IMG/VR virus record: IMGVR_UViG_3300017770_000135
Location: 1 to 25,978 of that record
Strand: one strand, 5' to 3'
Origin: a virus
Length of the DNA stretch: 25,978 nucleotides
Shown: positions 8,125 through 15,087 of the stretch, piece after piece
Numbering within the stretch: the first letter of the stretch is position 1
How the letters are laid out: each line of letters begins with the position of its first letter
Program-made: the position numbers and the translations under genes
The notes under the pieces: generated by a model
What the model saw: the letters and a program-made list of their open reading frames with translations, nothing else
What the model was told of the DNA's origin: nothing
Databases searched by the model: none

Positions 8125-8451
8125 ATGAACTATATAAAAATAAAAGAATCGCAAACAATAGGTACAGCTACTAAAGATATAGACTTTTTAATTCCGGTAG
8201 GTCAAATAGTTAGAGTTTCTGGAACTACTACTTCTGTTAAAATAGCTACAGCACCTAATGACACTTCTACAGGGTTTAGTCCAGTCTATCAAATTGGAGG
8301 CTTTGGAACTTTGTCTTCTGCTTCAGAAGGTTTTCAAACAGTTTATAAGCTTATTGATGAATTATCAAAAACACCTAATAAGGTTTCTGATTATTTAAAA
8401 ATAAACGGAGATTCTGATTTGACAGTGTCTTTTAGCTTTGACACACCTTAA
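8125..8451 (+). CDS. Small structural protein, possible second decoration protein (108 aa)
   Basis: This unrecognised 108-residue protein starts MNYIKIKESQTIGTATKDID and is beta-rich (IVRVSGTTTSVKIATA, LTVSFSFDTP) with one amphipathic helix (GFQTVYKLIDELSKTPNKVS). Its length, its opening pattern and its strand-helix-strand layout resemble the preceding 110-residue protein, so the two may be distant paralogues. Sequence identity is too low to settle this by eye. It sits 17 bases after the previous stop and is followed within nine bases by a strong terminator. The two genes therefore appear to form a short unit behind the capsid gene. A role on the head surface or at the head vertex is inference from context only. 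Confidence 0.58.
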   Translation: MNYIKIKESQTIGTATKDIDFLIPVGQIVRVSGTTTSVKIATAPNDTSTGFSPVYQIGGFGTLSSASEGFQTVYKLIDELSKTPNKVSDYLKINGDSDLTVSFSFDTP

Positions 8452-8459
8452 ACAACAAT

Positions 8460-8485
8460 GATCCCGCTTAGGCGGGGTCTTTTTT
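8460..8485 (+). terminator. Strong rho-independent terminator
   Basis: An eight-base-pair stem, GATCCCGC (8460-8467) with GCGGGGTC (8472-8479), has one T-G wobble, encloses the four-base loop TTAG, and is followed directly by six T residues. It is by far the most GC-rich hairpin in this AT-rich window and is a textbook terminator. Confidence 0.9.
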
Positions 8486-8507
8486 AATTATTATATTATA
8501 TTATATT
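8486..8507 (+). repeat. (TTATA)3 pentamer repeat running into a start codon
   Basis: After AATTA (8486-8490), three TTATA units (8491-8505) are followed by TTATG (8506-8510), whose ATG starts the 270-residue gene. The layout copies that before the gene at 5084, with one more unit. It lies directly after a strong terminator, so it is also a candidate AT-rich promoter. No Bacteroidota-type TTG and TAnnTTTG pair was seen. Confidence 0.6.
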
Positions 8508-9320
8508 ATGGAAAAAACAAAGAAAAAACCTACAGCAAAAACTGTAGAAACGATTGATAAAGTCGTTGAAACTCCAAAAGTTATAGACACTTGGGAGTAT
8601 AAAGATAGAAATTACTATTTATTAAATGGTAAAGAACCATTAACATATACACTACCTAGCAGGCACTCTCGTAGGTATCCTTTAGTTTATTTTGATAAAA
8701 ATAAAGGTTATGAAAGAGAATTAAGATATGCTACAAATCAAAAGTCAATATTTGTAGATGAGCAGCAAGGTTCAGTAACAATGAAGCATATTGTGTTTAA
8801 AGATGGACACATGATGGTTCCTAAAGAAAAAAGAAATTTACAAGAGTTTTTATCTCATCATCCTCATAAAGATTTAATATTTACAGAGTTTGATAGAGTA
8901 GCTGTAGCTGAAGATCAGTTTGATTATTTAGAAGCTGAAATAGCAGCAATGAATATGGCTTACGAAATGGAAGTAGATAAATCAGAAGCTATCCTAAGAG
9001 TTGAAGTAGGGTCTAGTGTTTCTAAGTTGTCATCTAAAGAACTTAGAAGAGATTTACTTTTGTTCGCTAAAAGAGATCCAATATTATTCTTAGAATTAGC
9101 TCAAGATGAAAATGTTGAATTAAGAAATGTAGCTATAAGAGCGACAGAAGATAGAATAGTAATATTATCTGATGATAATAGATCTTTTAAATGGGCTACA
9201 AATGGAAGAAAATTATTGAATGTTCCATTTGATGAAAATCCATACTCTGCTATGGCTGCTTGGTTTAAAACTGATGAAGGTTTAGAAGTATATAACTCTA
9301 TACAGAAAAAACTAAAATAA
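8508..9320 (+). CDS. Unrecognised structural protein (270 aa)
   Basis: The function is not recognised. The first 25 residues are Lys/Thr-rich and probably disordered. Residues about 26-130 form a beta-rich part with notable segments TLPSRHSRRYPLVYFDKNKG, YERELRYATNQKSIFVDEQQ and NLQEFLSHHPHKDLIF. The second half is helical and acidic (FDYLEAEIAAMNMAYEME, LRRDLLLFAKRDPILFLELA). The FVDEQ and LQ-FL-HHP elements recall a recurring phage structural protein, but I cannot name it. The gene stands alone between two terminators and has a (TTATA)3 leader, so its level is probably set independently of the capsid and neck genes. A small capsid-associated, DNA-binding or regulatory role is equally possible. 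The coding status is firm. Confidence 0.55.
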   Translation: MEKTKKKPTAKTVETIDKVVETPKVIDTWEYKDRNYYLLNGKEPLTYTLPSRHSRRYPLVYFDKNKGYERELRYATNQKSIFVDEQQGSVTMKHIVFKDGHMMVPKEKRNLQEFLSHHPHKDLIFTEFDRVAVAEDQFDYLEAEIAAMNMAYEMEVDKSEAILRVEVGSSVSKLSSKELRRDLLLFAKRDPILFLELAQDENVELRNVAIRATEDRIVILSDDNRSFKWATNGRKLLNVPFDENPYSAMAAWFKTDEGLEVYNSIQKKLK

Positions 9321-9335
9321 CAAGTGATTATAATT

Positions 9336-9364
9336 AAAGGTGGTTTAAACGCCACCTTTTTTTT
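9336..9364 (+). terminator. Rho-independent terminator before the neck and tail genes
   Basis: AAAGGTGG (9336-9343) pairs with CCACCTTT (9352-9359) around the loop TTTAAACG, followed by T residues through 9364 (eight in total from 9357). It lies 15 bases after the 270-residue gene and ends 12 bases before the next start codon. Confidence 0.85.
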
Positions 9365-9376
9365 AAATAAACAAAT

Positions 9377-10126
9377 ATGGCAATAAACGTAAACACTGTT
9401 TACCAAACTGTGTTATTTATTTTAAATAAAGAACAGAGAGGTTACATGACTCCAGCTGAATTTAATAGCTTAGCTAATCAAGTTCAGTTAGAAATATTAG
9501 ATAAATATTTTGAAGACTTAAATTTATTTTTAAGACAAGCTAATAATAGTACTGAATATGCTAATAAAATTAAAACAGTTGAAGAAAAAATAGCTGTATT
9601 TGAAAGACAATCAACAACTACTAACTTTGATCTAACACAATTAACTAGATTCTACAAGTTAGGAACGGTAACATATGTAGGAACAAGCGCTGCTGGAAAT
9701 AATCCTTTTGGTCCAGAGTATCCTACCGTAATTGAAGAAATAACACAAGGAGAATTTAACTTAATAAACAAATCTCCGCTAACAAGACCTAGTGCTAATT
9801 TTCCAGTATTCACTATAAGAAATCACACATTACAAATATCACCTAATATAACAGAGGTAACTATAAACTATTTAAGAAAACCAGCTGATGTAGTCTGGGC
9901 TTATCAAATAGGTACCTTAGGGCAATACATATATGAAGGAACAGTTCCACCTCCAGCGGGCACAGTACCTACAAGTGGATCTGTTAATTTTGAATTATCT
10001 GAGCTAGAACAAACAGAAGTTATATTAAGAATACTACAATATGCTGGTATAATAATAAGAGATCCACAGATTATACAAACAGCATCTAGTCTAATACAAC
10101 AAGATGATCAGATAGAAAAAACTTAA
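9377..10126 (+). CDS. Ring / head-to-tail adaptor protein
   Basis: The 249-residue protein begins with a helical segment (VYQTVLFILNKEQRGYMTPA, EFNSLANQVQLEILDKYFED) that I recognise as a recurrent opening of connector-type proteins in Bacteroidota phages. In crAss-like phages such proteins form stacked rings between portal and tail. The middle (residues about 95-175) is beta-rich, with an Asn-Pro-Phe-Gly loop and the strand pattern VFTIRNHTLQISPNITEVTI. The C-terminal part is helical (SELEQTEVILRILQYAGIII). It starts a run of three neck and tail genes in one reading frame. It ends TAATAA and the next gene's ATG follows at once. The ring assignment rests on motif memory and position. Confidence 0.65.
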   Translation: MAINVNTVYQTVLFILNKEQRGYMTPAEFNSLANQVQLEILDKYFEDLNLFLRQANNSTEYANKIKTVEEKIAVFERQSTTTNFDLTQLTRFYKLGTVTYVGTSAAGNNPFGPEYPTVIEEITQGEFNLINKSPLTRPSANFPVFTIRNHTLQISPNITEVTINYLRKPADVVWAYQIGTLGQYIYEGTVPPPAGTVPTSGSVNFELSELEQTEVILRILQYAGIIIRDPQIIQTASSLIQQDDQIEKT

Positions 10127-10129
10127 TAA

Positions 10130-11272
10130 ATGGGACTAATAACAGAAACTAATTATCAATACTACGAAGGAAGTCAATTATATTCAGGAACCAACACTGC
10201 TACACAAGATTTAACTTGGACAGCTGACATAGTGTTGAATGATGCTAGCTCTGATAAAATAGCAAATTATGTAGTAGAGACTAGAGCAGCTGGTGTTTCT
10301 GAGTTCTCTCTATATCCTCTTGCTAATTATTCTTTAGTTAGTAGAAACGTAGTAACTCTGACTACAGTAATTCCTTTAACAACAGAAATAAGAATAAGAG
10401 CTATAGATCAAGCTAGATGGAACAATTATGGAGGTTATGAGTACATAAGTTTAAATGAAATAATAACAAATTTCATGATGATATATGTAGGTAGCGACAA
10501 AGTAATATCTAATGCTAGAAGATCTGATGTTATATTTCACGCTAAAAGAGGTTTACAAGAATTTAGTTATGACACTTTAAAATCTGTAAAGTCTCAAGAA
10601 TTAACTATACCTCCTAGTTTAACTTTACCTATACCTCAAGATTACGTTAACTATGTTCAACTTTCATGGATAGACGCTTCAGGTGTTAAACACATTATAT
10701 ATCCTACTACACTAACTAGTAATCCAACTCCAATAACCCAAGGAAGCGATGGTATACCTGCTCAAAGCTCAACAGGTGAGAATATAGAGTCGCTACAATC
10801 TATAACAACAGATAGATGGCAAAGTTTAAATCAAAATGATTTAACAGGTCAACTTGATGTAGACTCACTTTCTGTTTACGATTTTGACTGGTGGAAATTA
10901 GCTTACGGAAGAAGGTATGGTTTAAACCCAGAAATAAGTCAGAAAAACGGTTGGTTTACTATAGATAATAGAAAAGGTAGTTTTTCTTTTAGTAGTGATT
11001 TAAGAGATAAAGTTATAATAATAGATTATATATCTGATGGACTAGCATATGAAGAAGACACTAAAGTTCCTAAAATGGCTGAGGAAGCCATGTATGCACA
11101 TATAATCTATGCAATAACTAGCTCTAAAGCTAATATACCAGAATACATTGTTCAAAGATACAAAAGAGATAGATCAGCTAAACTTAGAAATGCTAAAATA
11201 AGATTAAGTAATATTAAATTAGAAGCATTTACACAAGTGATGCGTGGTAAATCTAAATGGATTAAACATTAA
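10130..11272 (+). CDS. Ring / tail stabilisation protein
   Basis: The 380-residue protein has three parts. Residues 1-105 are a beta domain resembling short fibronectin-like or receptor-facing strands (TQDLTWTADIVLND, LTTEIRIRAIDQARWNNYGG). Residues about 106-180 hold the core ISLNEIITNFMMIYVGSDKV, FHAKRGLQEFSYDTLK and LPIPQDYVNYVQLSWID, a pattern known to me from head-tail adaptor proteins of this phage group and in position comparable to P22 gp4. The end (RNAKIRLSNIKLEAFTQVMR, GKSKWIKH) is basic and, as I recall, well conserved in crAss-like stabilisation proteins. The gene is in frame with both neighbours and separated from the next ATG only by TAA and one codon, which suggests coupled translation. 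It probably stacks on the preceding ring protein below the portal. Confidence 0.7.
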   Translation: MGLITETNYQYYEGSQLYSGTNTATQDLTWTADIVLNDASSDKIANYVVETRAAGVSEFSLYPLANYSLVSRNVVTLTTVIPLTTEIRIRAIDQARWNNYGGYEYISLNEIITNFMMIYVGSDKVISNARRSDVIFHAKRGLQEFSYDTLKSVKSQELTIPPSLTLPIPQDYVNYVQLSWIDASGVKHIIYPTTLTSNPTPITQGSDGIPAQSSTGENIESLQSITTDRWQSLNQNDLTGQLDVDSLSVYDFDWWKLAYGRRYGLNPEISQKNGWFTIDNRKGSFSFSSDLRDKVIIIDYISDGLAYEEDTKVPKMAEEAMYAHIIYAITSSKANIPEYIVQRYKRDRSAKLRNAKIRLSNIKLEAFTQVMRGKSKWIKH

Positions 11273-11275
11273 AAA

Positions 11276-14200
11276 ATGGCAGAATCTACAAATACTTTTA
11301 TAAATTCAAAAATGAATAAGGATCTAGATTCTCGTCTAGTTCCTAATGGTGACTACCGTGATGCTGAAAATGTCTCTATAAGTAGATCAGAAGGTTCTGA
11401 TGTCGGAGCACTAGAAAATACACTAGGCACTATTCAAGTAACAGATTTTGGTTTAGGTAGCAATTGTAAAGTAGAAATAATAGGTAAAATAATAGATCAA
11501 ATAAACAATAGAATATTTGTTTTATTAACAGATTATACTGATAATTCACCTGATAAGCTTTCTAATAAAGCTTACTTAATAAACAATATTTCAACAAATC
11601 TAGGTGATGCTACTTGCGCTATAGGAGTTTTTGATGCTAATACAGGTAATGGTAGTATAATTGTCAGTGGTCCTTGGTTAAACTTTTCTACTACTCACAT
11701 TGTAACAGGTATAAACTTACTAGAAAACTTATTATTTTGGACAGATAATAGAAATCAACCTAGAAAAATTAATGTTGAAACAGCTATTGGAAATCCAAAT
11801 TATTATTATACTGAAGATCATGTTTCAGTTGCTAAATTATACCCTTGGCAAGTTATATCTATGTTGAATAAGACTGATGCAGCTGCTGTTACTGGCGGTA
11901 ACAATTACAAGTCTTTAATGAATGATGTTGTTTCAAAAAATTTACCAGGTTGGCCTAAAGTTACATCACTAACAGTAGTTAACCCAGGTTCTGATTATCA
12001 ATTTAGTGCTACTTTGACTAATATACCAACTAGTGGAGGTACTGGAACTGGACTCACGGTTGATGGTGTAACAAATGGTTCAGGTGTTTTTACTAGTATA
12101 AGTATAAACAATCCTGGAAAAGGCTATACTAATGGAGATACTATAACAATAATTAGCGAATTTGTAAGCCCTGGAGAACCTACTAAAATAGCTATAGTTG
12201 AAGGAAAAAATGGAAAAGGTTATGCTACTAGTCCAGATCCTAGTGCTTCTACATTTGTCTCTGGTCCTGGCCCAGGAACAAAAGTAAGTTGGGGCCAAAG
12301 AGAAGGTTTTATTTATGGAACAAGTGTTGATGAAAATAATAGATCATTAGTCACGATAGATGCAGCGACTCCTGGTAGTGGAAAAAAAGTAGGTGACATT
12401 TTAAAAGTTCCGCTTCCTTCAGGATCACTTGGAGCAGAAGAAGCTGAATTAGAAGTTTTAGAAATTGATTTTTCCGGTGTGTTTGCTACGTTTACTATTA
12501 ACGTTACCTCCGCTCCTAATCCTGAAAAAGACATTACGTATGAAGGAGATGAAGAATACATGAAAGACAGGTTTATAAGATTTAGTTACAGATTTAAGTT
12601 TGATGATGGAGAATATTCTTTATTAGCTCCTTTTACTCAAATAGCTTTTATACCTGAGCAGGATGGTTTTTTCATTAATTCAGACGAAGAAGTAGCTTAT
12701 AAGTCTACTGATTTAAACTTAATGAGAAATAAAGTTAATAGAATTCAATTAGACATACCGTCTCCAGCTACAATATTTCAAGATCAAGCTATGAGTAATG
12801 CTTTTGGTAATAACGCTAGTTGGAACACTGTTTTTGATTTGTTTAAAATAACTGAAGTTGATATTCTATATAAAGAAGCACAAGGCGAAGTAATAAAAGT
12901 AATAGACACAATTCCTCAAAGTGTTTTTTCAACAAATAGTCTTCAGTATATTTCTTACATTTATGAAGGCAAAAAACCTTATAAAGTTTTAAACTCTAAA
13001 GAAATAGTTAGAGTCTCTGATATAACACCTTTAAGAGCTATTTCTCAAGAAATTATATCTAACAGAGTTGTTTATGGAGGTTATTTAGATAAAGGAACAG
13101 AACCTTCTTCTATAAAGTATAATGCTTCTATAGAAAACAAGTCAGAACAAGTAGTTGTAAGTGGCGGTAGTTCTAATATTCTTAATTTTATGAATACTGA
13201 TTATAGAAAAGAATATCAAAATCACAACTTAAAACAAAATAGAACTTACCAAGTAGGAGTGGTGTTAGCAGATAGATACGGAAGACAGTCTAACGTGGTA
13301 TTATCAGAGTACGATGTGCAGGCGGTTACAAATAAAAGTGGTTCTACAGTTTACAACCCATATAAAAATGAAAATTACATATCAAGTGGAAACATGAAAA
13401 CTTGGCCAGGTGATAGTTTAGCTATTGAATTTGATGAGTTAATACCTGATTCTATAGATCAATTAAATTATCCAGGCTTGTTTTACGGTACAGAAGCAGT
13501 GGATAAAACAGCACTAGGATATGAAAATTCTACAGGATGGTATAGTTTAAAATTTGTTGTCAAACAATCTCAACAAGAGTATTACAATGTTTACCTACCC
13601 GGCTTACTTAGAGGTATTTCAAACCCTAACACACTAGAGTCTAATCTTAGTAGTCCTTATTTGCACAGTGTTTTACAGAGCGACAATATAAACAAAGTTC
13701 CTAGAAGTTTAATAGAAGTAGGTCCTGAACAACAAATATTTAGTACATCTAAACCTAATTCTTTACAAAGTGATTTAAACTATATAAAAACTCAGTTAGG
13801 CAATGCAGATTTACAAGACATAGATCCAAACACGCTAGATAAAGATTCTATTCAAGACGAGAAAATAATAAAAATATTAAAAGAAAGAAATAGGTTACAG
13901 AGTAGATTAAATTTAGTTGATAAAGACAATTCTGCAGTAGAGATGTACTTAAGAGTCAACAATTTTTATAAAAATACCTTTGCTTCTAGCACTTCAAGTA
14001 GTCAATATTTTCCTATTGATAGTACATCAAATACAATAAGTGGTCCTGATGGCGTAGTATTGATAGGCAAAGGAACTGACTTAGGCTTGTATGAAATAGA
14101 TCCTAATCCTATAAATACAAATGAAATTTCTACTGAACCATCTTTAGCAAAAGATAATTTCTTAGACGCTACGAGTAGTCCATTAATAATGAAGATTCAA

Positions 14201-15082
14201 TCTACTAACATAGATAATAATCCTGGAGTTGAAGCTGAGAATATGATACCAGCGTTAGCTGTTTATGAAACTACTCCTGTAGAATCTTCTTTAGATATAT
14301 ACTGGGAAACTTCTTCTTCTTTTCCCATACAGATTTTTAACGAACTAATAATAGCACCAGGTCTTACTTCTGGTATTCCTTTTAGTATGGCTGATAACAC
14401 AGCTCTAGGACCTAATTTTGATTTACCATACATGACTAAAAACGAAGGCAGTTCTATATCTGGAAGCGCTTTTGTACCTTTTCAAGTTGTAAATAGTGTA
14501 GGATCTGCATTACCTGTTTCAACAGTAAACTTAGTTGCTGTATTCGATGAGCTTGGTAACAATGAAATATCTAATTGGACATTAACAGGAACAAATCCTA
14601 ATTTAAATCTTGAGACTAATAAGTTTCTATACTCTGATCCTAGCAATAGATTTAGAAGTTTCAATTTCGAAGTTACTACTTCTACTGGAGCTTTTGCTAG
14701 TATAAGTTTTAATGAAGGTATTAAAAACCTACCTGCAGTTATAAATTCTCCAGCAGGTGGAAGTAACTTTACGATAGGTTTAATTGGTGGTGTAGTGGTA
14801 AGTCCTACTGGGGTTAATGGCGCGGCTGGACCTTTAGATAAAACTAAAGATTTAAACTGGAGAATATCAAAACAAGAAGATGCCTCTGGGAATCAAGTTA
14901 ATTACTTTAACTTAGCAACTGGAACAGGTGTTCAAGGATCTTGCAGTTTAAATTTAAATACTATAACTGCATTACAAGCTGCTGCTGGACCTTTTTCAAT
15001 AGCAATAGAGTTAAATGACAGGCCATTTCCTAACCTAACACAGTATCAAGATAAAGTTGAATTCACTGTAACAGTAAGTTAA
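11276..15082 (+). CDS. Tail nozzle / muzzle protein (1268 aa)
   Basis: This is the large neck-to-tail protein, of the type called nozzle or muzzle (compare P22 gp10, T7 gp12 and crAss001 muzzle in general position and size). The N-terminus (FINSKMNKDLDSRLVPNGDY, RDAENVSISRSEGSDVGALE) and LFWTDNRNQPRKIN at 153-166 fit a beta-propeller-like head. Residues about 230-400 are Gly/Pro/Thr-rich with two 'G-x-G/K-G-Y...G-D' units (NPGKGYTNGDTITI, NGKGYATSPDPSA), which look like an inserted fibre-type beta module. At about 425-465 the conserved-looking segment FIRFSYRFKFDDGEYSLLAP follows. A helical stretch lies near residues 835-905 (IIKILKERNRLQSRLNLVDK). The C-terminus is again beta-rich and immunoglobulin-like in composition. 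It would form the tube through which DNA leaves. Residue-level function is not visible. Confidence 0.7.
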   Translation: MAESTNTFINSKMNKDLDSRLVPNGDYRDAENVSISRSEGSDVGALENTLGTIQVTDFGLGSNCKVEIIGKIIDQINNRIFVLLTDYTDNSPDKLSNKAYLINNISTNLGDATCAIGVFDANTGNGSIIVSGPWLNFSTTHIVTGINLLENLLFWTDNRNQPRKINVETAIGNPNYYYTEDHVSVAKLYPWQVISMLNKTDAAAVTGGNNYKSLMNDVVSKNLPGWPKVTSLTVVNPGSDYQFSATLTNIPTSGGTGTGLTVDGVTNGSGVFTSISINNPGKGYTNGDTITIISEFVSPGEPTKIAIVEGKNGKGYATSPDPSASTFVSGPGPGTKVSWGQREGFIYGTSVDENNRSLVTIDAATPGSGKKVGDILKVPLPSGSLGAEEAELEVLEIDFSGVFATFTINVTSAPNPEKDITYEGDEEYMKDRFIRFSYRFKFDDGEYSLLAPFTQIAFIPEQDGFFINSDEEVAYKSTDLNLMRNKVNRIQLDIPSPATIFQDQAMSNAFGNNASWNTVFDLFKITEVDILYKEAQGEVIKVIDTIPQSVFSTNSLQYISYIYEGKKPYKVLNSKEIVRVSDITPLRAISQEIISNRVVYGGYLDKGTEPSSIKYNASIENKSEQVVVSGGSSNILNFMNTDYRKEYQNHNLKQNRTYQVGVVLADRYGRQSNVVLSEYDVQAVTNKSGSTVYNPYKNENYISSGNMKTWPGDSLAIEFDELIPDSIDQLNYPGLFYGTEAVDKTALGYENSTGWYSLKFVVKQSQQEYYNVYLPGLLRGISNPNTLESNLSSPYLHSVLQSDNINKVPRSLIEVGPEQQIFSTSKPNSLQSDLNYIKTQLGNADLQDIDPNTLDKDSIQDEKIIKILKERNRLQSRLNLVDKDNSAVEMYLRVNNFYKNTFASSTSSSQYFPIDSTSNTISGPDGVVLIGKGTDLGLYEIDPNPINTNEISTEPSLAKDNFLDATSSPLIMKIQSTNIDNNPGVEAENMIPALAVYETTPVESSLDIYWETSSSFPIQIFNELIIAPGLTSGIPFSMADNTALGPNFDLPYMTKNEGSSISGSAFVPFQVVNSVGSALPVSTVNLVAVFDELGNNEISNWTLTGTNPNLNLETNKFLYSDPSNRFRSFNFEVTTSTGAFASISFNEGIKNLPAVINSPAGGSNFTIGLIGGVVVSPTGVNGAAGPLDKTKDLNWRISKQEDASGNQVNYFNLATGTGVQGSCSLNLNTITALQAAAGPFSIAIELNDRPFPNLTQYQDKVEFTVTVS

Positions 15083-15087
15083 ATATT

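Noticed and set aside
10116-10122. An AAAAAAC heptamer at the end of the 249-residue gene, as a -1 frameshift slippery site
   Set aside because: The heptamer is out of phase (codons GAA AAA ACT), and the next gene is already in the same frame, so a shift would not join them.
11563-11581. An inverted repeat AAGCTTT / AAAGCTT in the nozzle gene
   Set aside because: It is a short AT-rich palindrome inside a coding region with no T run. It is likely chance.
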